A stretch of DNA of 19,461 bases, from assembly GCF_938039245.1 (NCBI RefSeq), contig NZ_CALHVN010000039.1, positions 1-19,461 on the forward strand, read 5' to 3'. Numbering within the stretch: position 1 is the stretch's first letter; every line of letters starts with the position of its first letter. The stretch is from an uncultured Campylobacter sp. GTDB taxonomy: Bacteria > Campylobacterota > Campylobacteria > Campylobacterales > Campylobacteraceae. The notes below the pieces were generated by a model. That model had not been told where the DNA came from. It ran no database searches and was given only the letters and a program-made list of their open reading frames with translations. A program made the position numbers and the translations under genes. Shown here one piece after another: positions 1-8,317 of the stretch.

Positions 1-210
1 GCAAACGTACTAGCCCAAAGCATCAACGAGATGAGCGAGAGTATCAGGGAGCAAACTAGCGCGATAAATATGATAAACGAGTCCGTAGCCGCCATCGATA
101 ACATCACGCGCGAAAATATCTCCATAGTAAACGTCACGAACGACGTAACGGCGCAGATCGACGATATGGCTAAAGTTATCTTAGAAGACGTAAAAAAGAA
201 GAAATTTTAA
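1..210 (+). CDS. Methyl-accepting chemotaxis protein, C-terminal end (partial)
   Basis: Frame 1 is open from the first base to a TAA at 208-210 and gives 69 residues, the end of a longer protein. The peptide has the polar, helical, heptad-like pattern of the cytoplasmic coiled coil of chemotaxis receptors. It includes SINEMSESIREQTSAINMIN, followed by IDNITRENISIVNVTNDVTAQIDDMAKVI. Such receptors bind CheA and CheW at the hairpin tip and pass ligand signals to the flagellar motor. What is visible would be the returning helix near the second methylation region, ending in a lysine-rich tail. The sensor domain and membrane segments lie outside the window, so the ligand cannot be inferred. Confidence 0.8.
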   Translation, partial: ANVLAQSINEMSESIREQTSAINMINESVAAIDNITRENISIVNVTNDVTAQIDDMAKVILEDVKKKKF

Positions 211-220
211 TCTATCTGAA

Positions 221-252
221 ATCTAGGCGAGCAGCGATTATCTCGCCTAGAT
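221..252 (+). terminator. Hairpin downstream of the chemotaxis receptor gene
   Basis: A perfect 11-bp inverted repeat, ATCTAGGCGAG at 221-231 and CTCGCCTAGAT at 242-252, with a 10-base loop, begins 10 bases after the receptor stop codon. Its position suits a transcript end. No T run follows it, so it may be a 3' stabilising hairpin rather than an intrinsic terminator. Confidence 0.4.
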
Positions 253-516
253 AGTCCTTACCTCGACTAAAAATCGGCCTTTTAAGCGCGACGTTGCCCC
301 TTTTGTCGCCTAAATTTGGCTTATTAAGCGCGCAAGATTTAAATTTTACCGTCCTAGACTTTCTTAAGTTTATAAATTTCGCGCCTAAATTTAACCTCCG
401 GTTTCATAATTTACGTATCGTAAATCAAGCTTTGGATTTGGCGCTTAAATTTATCAAAATAACCGCTATTTAATCAAATTCCTAGTAAAATCCGCTAAAA
501 AATTAGAGGTAAATTT
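253..516. other. Intergenic region between receptor and DUF748 gene
   Basis: No credible gene is seen here. Together with the hairpin just before it (211-516), the stretch contains six copies of AAATTT, at 312, 341, 374, 387, 447 and 511. It also has a small inverted repeat, ATTTACG/CGTAAAT, at 409-425 and a promoter-like TAAAAT near its end. Confidence 0.5.
486..491 (+). promoter_or_regulatory. Candidate -10 box for the DUF748 gene
   Basis: TAAAAT lies 26 bases before the ATG at 517. It would give a transcript start near 498 and a short leader carrying the ribosome site AGAGGT at 505-510. Campylobacter housekeeping promoters often lack a clear -35 box, and none is obvious here. Confidence 0.4.
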
Positions 517-3500
517 ATGCAAAAAAGTAAAAAAATCGCTCTTATTATCCTAGGCTCGCTCGCAGCCTTGCTACTTATCTACGCGCTCGCGGGCTTTTTT
601 GGCGTTCCTTACGCGCTTAAAAATACCTTGCCAGCAAAGCTAAAGGATATGAACGCGAGTTTTAGCGTAGCGGAGGCTAAATTTAATCCCTTTACCTTCG
701 AGCTAAACGTCACGCGCCCCGAGCTAAACACGACCGCGCCGCTTTTTAGCGCGGAGCAAATCGACGTCAAGCTTAAGCCTTTTTCGCTCTTTAAAAAGCT
801 AGCAGAGGTCGATATCTTGCGCCTTGAAAGCCCAAGCGTAAATATCGCTAGAGACAAAAACGGCACGCTAAATTTAGCTACGTTTTTAGGCGAGTCAAAC
901 GCTACTAGCGCCGAAAACAACGAAACTAGCGGCATAAATTTCGCTCTAAACAGCACAAAGATAATCGGCGGCTCGTTTGCCTACTCAGACGAGAGTTTAA
1001 AACAGCCTTTTAGCGCCAAAATTGAGGGCATAAACTACGAAATATCTGGCATAAATACCGAGCAAAATAGCGCAGGCAAGCACGTTTTTGACGCAAACTC
1101 CACGCTAGCGCAAAAGCTAGACTGGCAGGGCGGTATCGATCTCGCGCCGCTTCGAGTTTACGGCGAGCTTAGCCTAAAGGACTTTAACGTCCGCCCCGTC
1201 GCGATTAGTTTCATCGACACGCAAGATCTGCGCATAAATAGCGCCCTTATAAACGCGAAAACCGGCTACGAACTAAACGCGGACGGCGGCGTTATCAAGG
1301 CCGCTTTAAAAAACGCCGCTTTAAATTTAAAGTCGTTTGAAGCGCAGCTAGAGGGGCAAAATTTGAGCCTAGAGGAGCTTGATCTGCCAAGCATCGAGAT
1401 AAGCGCCCTTGCTAGCGAAAAAAGAAGCTTCGCGGCCGATATCGGCGAGATAAAATTTAAAAACACGAGCTTTAAAGGCGAGGCACAGGCAAATTTAAAC
1501 ATGCTAAATTTAAGCGGCGTCGCGCTCAAGGCGGATATAAATGAAAAAGGCGATATGAACGCGTCTGCAGCGCTAAAAACCCTAGGCGTTAGCGGTATAA
1601 ATTTGACCGAAAAAAGCGTCGGCGAGATAAAGCTAAAAGACGCAAACGCAAGCGAGCTGGGTGCGAAAATAAACGGACAAAATATCGCAGCTAGCCTAAA
1701 AAATTTAACTCTTAACGCAGCCTCCGCTCCGGTCGGTAAAAACGGCGCGGCAAGCCTAGAAAAGCTCATCATAAACGCGCCTAAATTTACGCTGGAAAAT
1801 AACGCCAGCACCGCTTCTATCGGCGAGATAAAAGCTCAAAAAATCGCGCTAAAAACTAAAAATAAAGAGATCGCCGCCGTCGCTGAAATCGGCGTGAAGG
1901 ATGCGGATCTAGATCTAGCCAAAACGGCGCTACGAATAGGAAGCGTCAGTATAAATAAGCCTAAATTTACAACCGAGTTAAAAGAAAACGGCGAGCTTAG
2001 TGCTATTAGCGAGCTTGGGCTAAACGGCGAAAAAACAGCCGCTAAAAAATCAAGCGCCAAAAGCAAAAACGAAAGCGCGAAAAAACCTGCCAAATCTCAA
2101 AAAACGGCAGAAAAAACCGCCTCAAAAAAGAGCCAAAAAACCGAACAAAAAAGCGCTCAAGATACAAAGAGCGGATCTAAATTTAGCGTCAAAAACGTTG
2201 CCGTTACGGGCGCTGACATAGGTATAACCCATGTCTTTGAGGGGCAAAAGATAGCGCACAAATTTGACGGACTAAATGTAAATTTACAAAATATCAGCGA
2301 AAATTTCGGCGTGCCCGTGAGCGCCAAAATCGACATGAAAAGCTCGCAAAAGCTAAATTTGGCGCTAAACGGCAAAATCACGCCTGAACCCCTAAATATC
2401 GAAGCGGACGTAAAGCTAAACGACGCAAATTTGCCTCGCTACTTCGCCTACGCTAAAAACTATCTGGACGCGAGCTTAAAAAGCGGCGAGCTAAATGCCG
2501 AGCTAAACGTAAAATACGCCGCGGACGCCTCCGTAAGCGGTAAGGCAAATATCGCAAATATCGAGCTTGCGGACGGCTCTGGCGATAAGGTTTTTGCCTT
2601 TAAAAACCTCAAACTATCTAAAATTTCGTTTGCGAAAAATTTCTTAAATTTAGAGCGCGTGACTCTTAGCGCGCCGTTTTTAAAGACGCATCTAAACAAA
2701 GAGCGCGAGTTAAATTTAAGCCGCCTCGTAAAAAATAAAGACGGCGCCAAGGCCGAAAAAACCGCAAACGCCGAGCCTAAAAAAACTAGCATCGCCGACA
2801 AAAAAGACGCAAAAACCGAGCATAAAGCAAATGACGCTAAAGCCGCTAAACAAGACAAAAAAGAGGGCGATTTCGGATTTGCCGTGAAGCAAATTTTAGT
2901 AGAGGGCGGCGAGGTAGATTTTTCGGATGCATCGCTATTTATGCCTTTTGCTACGAGGATAGCTAAGCTTGAGGGCGTGCTATTTGAAGTGGATCAAAAA
3001 CGCCCTACGATGGGTACTTTTGAAGGCGTGGTCGGCAAGAGCGGCTTTAGCAAGATCGGGCTAAAGCTACTGCCGTTTGATCTTAAAAAAAGCACCGAGA
3101 TAAAACTAGGTTTTAAAGATATAGATCTAAAAGATGTGACGCCGTATAGCGGGCAGTTTTTGGGCTATAAGATAGAAAAAGGCAAGCTAAATTTGACCCT
3201 AAACTACGAGGTTGCGGACTCTAAGCTAAAAGGCAGCAACATAGTAAATCTAGACACGCTAACTCTAGGCGAAAAGGTCGAGTCTAAAGACGCGGTAGAT
3301 CTGCCTTTATCGCTTGCTATCTCGATACTAAGCGATCAAAACAATCAGATAAATATCGACCTGCCGGTAGAGGGCGATCTAAACGACCCTGATTTTAAAT
3401 ACGGCGGCATCGTCTGGGCGGCGGTAAAAAAACTTTTTGCCGATATTACGCTAGCTCCGTTTAGATTTTTGGGAAACGCGCTGGGGCTAGGCAGCGAGGA

Positions 3501-3963
3501 TCTAAGCACGATCGACTTTATGGCTGCTAGTAACGAGCTCATAGTCTCCGAGCAGGCTAAGATAGGCGACTTTATCAAGCTAACGAGCGCAAAGCCTAAG
3601 ATGAAGCTAAGCATAACGCCCGTGTACGCGGACGTCGATGAAGAGGCGTTTAAAAACGAAAAGCTAAACGCTAAGATTGCTCAAACTATGGCGCAAACGG
3701 GCAAAGACTATGCAGGCGCGTTAGCGATCCTAGCTCCGGGCGTCAAAGACGGCGACGAAAAAGCGCAACGAGAAGCGGCGCTAAAGGGTATCGAAGTAGA
3801 AAAAGAAAGGCTAATAAAGCTAGCTAACTCGCGCGCGCAGGTAGTAAAAGACGCGCTGGTCAAAGCGGGCCTAGATCAAAACAGGATCGAGATCAAAAAA
3901 CCTGAAAAAACGGACGCTAAGCAAGGAGAATACGCAAGCGTGATGATGGGAGCGACGCAGTAA
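517..3963 (+). CDS. AsmA-like DUF748 family protein with OmpA-like C-terminal part
   Basis: This 1148-residue protein starts with a single N-terminal membrane anchor (about residues 7-31), followed by a very long periplasmic part rich in short amphipathic strands. That layout is typical of the AsmA/TamB/DUF748 group, whose studied members bridge the periplasm and affect outer-membrane lipid or protein transport; the role of this one is inferred only. The motif [IV]GEIK recurs near residues 309, 368 and 435, and a related IGSVS sits near 474, suggesting a repeated strand unit. Two lysine/alanine-rich, probably disordered linkers lie near 507-555 and 744-785. The end (about 995-1148) resembles an OmpA-like fold: a D-x-x-x-S-x-E-L strand-helix, then TPVYAD, then NSRAQVVKDAL, but with roughly 55 extra residues between the last two. 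The gene stands alone between hairpins. ATG 517 has AGAGGT upstream. Confidence 0.85.
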   Translation: MQKSKKIALIILGSLAALLLIYALAGFFGVPYALKNTLPAKLKDMNASFSVAEAKFNPFTFELNVTRPELNTTAPLFSAEQIDVKLKPFSLFKKLAEVDILRLESPSVNIARDKNGTLNLATFLGESNATSAENNETSGINFALNSTKIIGGSFAYSDESLKQPFSAKIEGINYEISGINTEQNSAGKHVFDANSTLAQKLDWQGGIDLAPLRVYGELSLKDFNVRPVAISFIDTQDLRINSALINAKTGYELNADGGVIKAALKNAALNLKSFEAQLEGQNLSLEELDLPSIEISALASEKRSFAADIGEIKFKNTSFKGEAQANLNMLNLSGVALKADINEKGDMNASAALKTLGVSGINLTEKSVGEIKLKDANASELGAKINGQNIAASLKNLTLNAASAPVGKNGAASLEKLIINAPKFTLENNASTASIGEIKAQKIALKTKNKEIAAVAEIGVKDADLDLAKTALRIGSVSINKPKFTTELKENGELSAISELGLNGEKTAAKKSSAKSKNESAKKPAKSQKTAEKTASKKSQKTEQKSAQDTKSGSKFSVKNVAVTGADIGITHVFEGQKIAHKFDGLNVNLQNISENFGVPVSAKIDMKSSQKLNLALNGKITPEPLNIEADVKLNDANLPRYFAYAKNYLDASLKSGELNAELNVKYAADASVSGKANIANIELADGSGDKVFAFKNLKLSKISFAKNFLNLERVTLSAPFLKTHLNKERELNLSRLVKNKDGAKAEKTANAEPKKTSIADKKDAKTEHKANDAKAAKQDKKEGDFGFAVKQILVEGGEVDFSDASLFMPFATRIAKLEGVLFEVDQKRPTMGTFEGVVGKSGFSKIGLKLLPFDLKKSTEIKLGFKDIDLKDVTPYSGQFLGYKIEKGKLNLTLNYEVADSKLKGSNIVNLDTLTLGEKVESKDAVDLPLSLAISILSDQNNQINIDLPVEGDLNDPDFKYGGIVWAAVKKLFADITLAPFRFLGNALGLGSEDLSTIDFMAASNELIVSEQAKIGDFIKLTSAKPKMKLSITPVYADVDEEAFKNEKLNAKIAQTMAQTGKDYAGALAILAPGVKDGDEKAQREAALKGIEVEKERLIKLANSRAQVVKDALVKAGLDQNRIEIKKPEKTDAKQGEYASVMMGATQ

Positions 3964-4351
3964 GTTTGCGCCAGGGTTTTGTATTTTGCCGCGCTTAGTG
4001 TGGCTTGCGGTAGAGTTTTTGTGCAGTTTTGCTTTTAGCGCGCTTGCGGATATTTTTGCCGGACTGCGGGCTAAGGCATGACGTAGGAGAGAAATTGTGC
4101 CAAAGCTTTGTCGCGCGCAGCCTTGCTCGGCTCATTTGCGCCTTGTTTGTTGGCTGTGCTAGCTTTAGCTTTGCCGACTTGGCTTATACTGCGGGCAAGA
4201 CCTAGCTTTTCGCGAAATTTGGCGTACGCAGCCGTAAAACCGCCTAATTTTATATTTTTAAAAGCCGTGAACGCGGCGAAAAATGCTTCGTTGCCGCCTT
4301 TGTTCGAAATTAAAACTAAAATTTTAGATTTACTTGCCTAGTATCCAAAAA

Positions 4352-4404
4352 ACGCCAAACACAGCCCGCTTTATGGTCTAAATGCGTTTGGCGTCTGCTT
4401 TTTT
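4352..4404 (+). terminator. Candidate terminator hairpin
   Basis: ACGCCAAAC at 4352-4360 pairs perfectly with GTTTGGCGT at 4386-4394 across a 25-base loop, and a T6 run follows at 4399-4404. The loop is long and four bases separate stem and T run, so the call is tentative. It could end read-through from the DUF748 gene. Confidence 0.35.
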
Positions 4405-4443
4405 GCAGGCGGTTTTGTTTAAATTTAGCCGCCTGCGCAAAAC
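4401..4443. repeat. Second inverted repeat in the prs leader region
   Basis: GCAGGCGG at 4405-4412 pairs perfectly with CCGCCTGC at 4429-4436 across 16 bases. The flanking TTTT and AAAA can extend the stem past a small bulge. It touches the previous hairpin and shares its T run, so the two structures cannot both form in full. Confidence 0.5.
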
Positions 4444-4625
4444 TGCAGCCTAAAATCTAAATTTTGCGCCCGCAAGACCGAGATGCCGCCAAATTTACCC
4501 AAGCCTACTAAAAGCGCTAAAGAAGGCTGCTTACTTCCTGCGCAAAATCTTGCGCTTTAAGCTTTAGGACTACGTAAAAATCTCAAATTTAGCCGCAAAA
4601 TCTACGAATTTAAGTTTTAGTTCGG

Positions 4626-4631
4626 TAAAAT
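4626..4631 (+). promoter_or_regulatory. prs: Candidate -10 box for prs
   Basis: TAAAAT sits 31 bases before the prs ATG, almost the same spacing as the candidate in front of the DUF748 gene. A start near 4638 would leave a leader of about 24 bases containing AAAGG at 4648-4652. Confidence 0.35.
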
Positions 4632-4661
4632 TGAGCAAAAATTTCACAAAGGCAAATCGTT

Positions 4662-5591
4662 ATGAGAGGTTACAAAATCTTTTCGGGCACCGCAAACGTA
4701 GAGTTTTCAAAGAAAATTTCGCATTATTTATCGCTTCCGCTTAGCGAAGCCACGATCAAACGCTTTAGCGACGGCGAGATCAGCGTGCAGATCGGCGAGA
4801 GCGTGCGCGGCAAGGACATTTTCATCATCCAGCCTACCTGCGCGCCCGCAAACGTAAATTTGATGGAGCTTTTGATCCTAACCGACGCGCTTAAGCGTAG
4901 CTCGGCTAGCTCGATAACGGCGGTGGTGCCGTATTTCGGCTACGCGCGCCAAGACCGCAAGGCCGCTCCTCGCGTGCCTATCACGGCAAAGCTCGTGGCA
5001 AATATGATGCAAACGGCAGGCATCGATCGCGTCGTCACGATCGACCTTCACGCGGGTCAAATTCAGGGCTTTTTTGATATCCCCGTCGATAACCTCTACG
5101 GTTCGATCATCTTTAACGACCACATAAAAAACAAAAATCTCAAAAATCCAATCATCGCTAGTCCCGATATCGGCGGCGTCGCGCGCGCTAGAAGCGTCGC
5201 AAAAGCCCTAAATCTCGACATCGTCATCGTCGATAAACGCCGCGAAAAAGCCAACGAAAGCGAAGTAATGAACGTGATCGGCGACGTAGCGGGCAAGGAC
5301 GTGATACTAGTCGATGATATGATCGACACTGGCGGCACGATAGTAAAGGCGGCAAAAGTCTTTAAAGAGCGCGGCGCAACCTCGGTAATAGCGTGCTGCA
5401 CGCATGCGGTGCTCTCGGGCAAAGCCTACGAAAACCTTGCAGACGGTGCGTTAGACGAGCTAGTTGTTACCGACACGATACCGTTACGCGAAGAAAACGA
5501 AAAGATAAAAGTGCTTAGCGTCGCTCCGATTTTTGGCGAGGTGATCAGACGCGTGTATCACAACGAAAGCGTAAATTCGCTATTTGACTGA
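4662..5591 (+). CDS. prs: Ribose-phosphate pyrophosphokinase (PRPP synthase, class I)
   Basis: The enzyme transfers pyrophosphate from ATP to ribose 5-phosphate, making PRPP for purine, pyrimidine, histidine, tryptophan and NAD synthesis in the cytoplasm. The 309 residues match the usual bacterial length. Key motifs are present: YARQDRK at 94-100 (ATP-site loop), DLHAGQIQGFF from residue 128 (metal and PRPP signature) and the ribose-phosphate loop VDDMIDTGG at 217-225. ATG 4662 is preceded by AAAGG with suitable spacing, and the protein begins MRGYKIFSGTAN as expected for the family. It appears to be a single-gene unit with hairpins downstream. No odd feature is visible. Confidence 0.97.
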   Translation: MRGYKIFSGTANVEFSKKISHYLSLPLSEATIKRFSDGEISVQIGESVRGKDIFIIQPTCAPANVNLMELLILTDALKRSSASSITAVVPYFGYARQDRKAAPRVPITAKLVANMMQTAGIDRVVTIDLHAGQIQGFFDIPVDNLYGSIIFNDHIKNKNLKNPIIASPDIGGVARARSVAKALNLDIVIVDKRREKANESEVMNVIGDVAGKDVILVDDMIDTGGTIVKAAKVFKERGATSVIACCTHAVLSGKAYENLADGALDELVVTDTIPLREENEKIKVLSVAPIFGEVIRRVYHNESVNSLFD

Positions 5592-5594
5592 TTT

Positions 5595-5620
5595 TAGGCG
5601 ATGCTTTGGTTGCCTATTTT
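5595..5620 (+). terminator. First candidate prs terminator
   Basis: Three bases after the prs stop, TAGGCGA at 5595-5601 pairs with TTGCCTA at 5610-5616 (one G-T pair), with an 8-base loop, and TTTT follows at 5617-5620. The stem is modest and the T run short. Confidence 0.45.
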
Positions 5621-5638
5621 GATTAAATTTACCCCTTG

Positions 5639-5673
5639 ACGGCGCATGCGACGAGTCTGCGCCGTTTAAATTT
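5639..5673 (+). terminator. Second candidate prs terminator
   Basis: ACGGCGCA at 5639-5646 pairs perfectly with TGCGCCGT at 5658-5665 across an 11-base loop. A T-rich but interrupted tail (TTAAATTT) follows. It is a stronger stem than the hairpin just before it, so the two may act in tandem. Confidence 0.5.
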
Positions 5674-6054
5674 ATACCTATTCTTTAAAATATCAAATTT
5701 AACTTCCGATTTACGAGCCGAAAATTCAAATCAATTTTGGTTTATGCCGTAAAGATGCAGGTCGTGCCGATCAAATTTAACTGCGTCAAATTTGCTCAAA
5801 AAAGACTGAAATTAAACGTAACTTTTCACGTTTTTTTCACGGAGTGAAAAGTGAAATAATTTATATTATTTTGGTTAATTTTGTAATCCTAAATTTAATC
5901 CCTAAAGCCCTTAAAATCGGCATTTGTCGCTAAAGTAGAACTTAAATTTATATAGTTTTAAATTTGGGTAAATTTTGAAATAAAACTTAATGATAAAGGC
6001 AAAATTTAAAAGTTATTCACATGCGGCACGGCGGTAAAATTTGAAGAGAAAATT
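5674..6054. other. AT-rich intergenic region between convergent genes
   Basis: No gene is seen. The main structure is an inverted repeat, ACTTTTCAC at 5821-5829 and GTGAAAAGT at 5844-5852, which also contains a direct repeat of TTTTCACG. The rest is AT-rich with many AAATTT words. Confidence 0.5.
5821..5852. repeat. Inverted and direct repeat TTTTCAC/GTGAAAA
   Basis: ACTTTTCAC at 5821-5829 is the exact complement of GTGAAAAGT at 5844-5852, with a 14-base spacer. The spacer repeats TTTTCACGG in direct orientation, and GTGAAA occurs again at 5851-5856. The closely spaced half-sites resemble a binding-site cluster, but no gene starts nearby, so its purpose is unknown. Confidence 0.5.
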
Positions 6055-6082
6055 AAAAAAACGAGCCCGAAGTCAGGCTCGC
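6055..6082 (-). terminator. Intrinsic terminator of the YqhA-family gene
   Basis: Read on the minus strand, CGAGCC and GGCTCG (plus positions 6076-6081 and 6062-6067) form a GC-rich stem with an 8-base loop. Seven T bases (plus 6055-6061) follow at once. It lies within 30 bases of the stop codon of the gene at 6091-6594, a textbook arrangement. Confidence 0.85.
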
Positions 6083-6090
6083 AAAAAGCC

Positions 6091-6594
6091 TCAGTGCTCG
6101 CCTTTGTGTAGGAAATAAAGCCCTAAGCAAAGCGCCAAAATCGAGGCGGTGAGATAGGTCATCTCAAGCGGCGTGGTGAAATTTGCGTGCAAAACGCGCT
6201 GGAAAAAGTTAACGATAAGAACCATGATGATGACTTTGCCCAGTTTGTCTTTGAGCTCGTCTAGCGAGTGCACCTCAAGGACTTTGCTCTGCTTGGACTT
6301 CTTAAGCTCCTCGATCTCGGAGATAAATAGCTCATAAATGCCGAAGCTAAAGATATAAAGCACGAGCGCCATGAGATAAAGGTCGATCGCGCCCACGATC
6401 TCGCCGACGACGTCGGAGTGGAAGTTCTCGGGGTGAAAATCGCCGAAAAAGTAGTGATAGACATTGATGAAAACCTTGCCTACGTCGTAGCTGGCGATAA
6501 CGAAAAGTACGATCGCGCCGAGCAAGCCAAAGACTACTGGCAGGAGTGTGAAGTTGTTGCTAAAGAGCAGAATTTTTTCAAAAGCTTTACGCAT
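6091..6594 (-). CDS. UPF0114 / YqhA-family inner-membrane protein
   Basis: This 167-residue protein has four probable membrane helices, near residues 18-38, 66-90, 116-136 and 147-165. A polar loop rich in lysine and glutamate lies between the second and third. The pattern and wording (an N-terminal FEKILLFSNNF segment, an IDLYLMALVLYIFSFGIYELF helix, LGKVIIMVLIVNFF) match my memory of the UPF0114 family, to which E. coli YqhA belongs. The biochemical role of the family is not established as far as I know. ATG 6594 has AAGGAAAT just upstream. A good -10 box precedes it and an intrinsic terminator follows, so it is probably transcribed alone. Confidence 0.85.
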   Translation of the reverse strand: MRKAFEKILLFSNNFTLLPVVFGLLGAIVLFVIASYDVGKVFINVYHYFFGDFHPENFHSDVVGEIVGAIDLYLMALVLYIFSFGIYELFISEIEELKKSKQSKVLEVHSLDELKDKLGKVIIMVLIVNFFQRVLHANFTTPLEMTYLTASILALCLGLYFLHKGEH

Positions 6595-6624
6595 TAATTT
6601 CCTTTGTTGAAAAATAAAACGCGT

Positions 6625-6632
6625 ATTTTATA
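6625..6632 (-). promoter_or_regulatory. Promoter of the YqhA-family gene
   Basis: On the minus strand TATAAAAT (plus 6625-6632) lies about 30 bases before the ATG, inside an AT-rich stretch. A start near 6618 would give a leader of about 24 bases. No clear -35 box is seen, which is usual for Campylobacter. Confidence 0.55.
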
Positions 6633-7237
6633 GTATTTTTCTTAAAATTGAGACGGGTTTACGCTAAATAAATTTAAGACGGATTATGAGATTTGGGCGA
6701 AATTTAGCCTAAATTTCGTTTTATTCAAATTTTTAGAGGTGTTTTGCGACGTTTGAGCTTTTTGACGAGGAGAAATTATCTATCGATTTGACGTTTAAAA
6801 TAGGCGAGCGGTTAGGCTTTAGGCGCAAATAAGCTAGCTGTTTTGCCTTGCCACTACGCTTAAAGCCCGGGTTTAACGGCTATAAATTTTGCCTAAGTCA
6901 AACTTTGTTTGACAGAAAGTCGCGCAAACCTAGCTCGGTATGCCGAAATTTAAATACTGATTTAATACCGAGGTCGTCAAATCATGCCCGAATCCGGAGC
7001 CAAATTTGCCGTAAAAACCGGGGCGGGGATAAATTATAAAGCTTAATTTTTGAGCAAAATTAGCCGCATGCCGGCGCCGTATAACGCATGGGAAAGCGCA
7101 TTAAATTTACGGGTCGCATAAGACGGATATAAAGGCAAATGTAAGAAGTTTGCGTCGAGTAAAAACCGCAGACATTTAAATCGCAAGTAAAAATAAAAGC
7201 CGGGGTGCTCTATACGTAATTTTTGCGACCGGGCCTG
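6633..7237. other. 605-bp region without a recognisable gene
   Basis: The only frames longer than 60 codons open with TTG or lack ribosome sites and give peptides I do not recognise. Visible structure includes an inverted repeat CTCGGTAT/ATACCGAG at 6934-6941 and 6965-6972, and a hairpin TAATTTT/AAAATTA at 7044-7062. The base mix (scattered GC-rich patches such as CCGGGG and GCCGGCGCC) suggests decayed coding sequence, but I cannot name a source. Confidence 0.45.
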
Positions 7238-7274
7238 AAAAAATTTGCCAAATTCTAAAAAATTCGGCAAATTT
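7238..7274 (-). terminator. Intrinsic terminator of asd
   Basis: AAATTTGCC at 7241-7249 and GGCAAATTT at 7266-7274 form a perfect 9-bp stem. One mismatch and four more AATT pairs extend it inward to a 6-base loop. Read on the minus strand it ends in six T bases (plus 7238-7243) and starts 18 bases after the asd stop codon. Confidence 0.8.
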
Positions 7275-7291
7275 AAACAAAATACGGGCGA

Positions 7292-8317
<1,026 letters not shown>

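Larger units (their letters stand above)
3964..4661. other. 698-bp intergenic region with stacked hairpins
   Basis: I see no convincing gene. A 77-codon frame at 4108-4341 opens with TTG, has no well-placed ribosome site and encodes a peptide I do not recognise. The stretch is full of short GCG/TTGC repeats and holds two consecutive inverted repeats between 4352 and 4443, listed separately. The last 35 bases carry the prs promoter candidate and ribosome site. Confidence 0.5.

Noticed and set aside
318..331. A GG-N10-GC match upstream of the DUF748 gene that could be a sigma-54 promoter.
   Set aside because: The -12 side reads AGCGCG instead of TTGCTT, and the gene start is nearly 190 bases away.
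4097..4162. A 21-codon Cys-rich frame from GTG with AGGAG seven bases upstream.
   Set aside because: It is too short to judge, and one ribosome-like site is weak evidence. Kept only as a note.
4108..4341. A 77-codon frame on the plus strand with a hydrophobic start, followed by a hairpin.
   Set aside because: It opens with TTG, the nearest purine-rich site is about 19 bases away, the peptide has no recognisable features, and the surrounding base mix looks non-coding.
6740..6832. A short open stretch that translates to a plausible charged peptide (FELFDEEKLSIDLTFKIGER).
   Set aside because: It has no ATG or GTG in frame and a stop shortly upstream. It may be a gene remnant, but no family is recognised.
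6848..7270. Frames of 63 and 75 codons on opposite strands between the YqhA-family gene and asd.
   Set aside because: They have TTG starts or no ribosome site, basic low-information peptides and no similarity I recognise. One overlaps the asd terminator.
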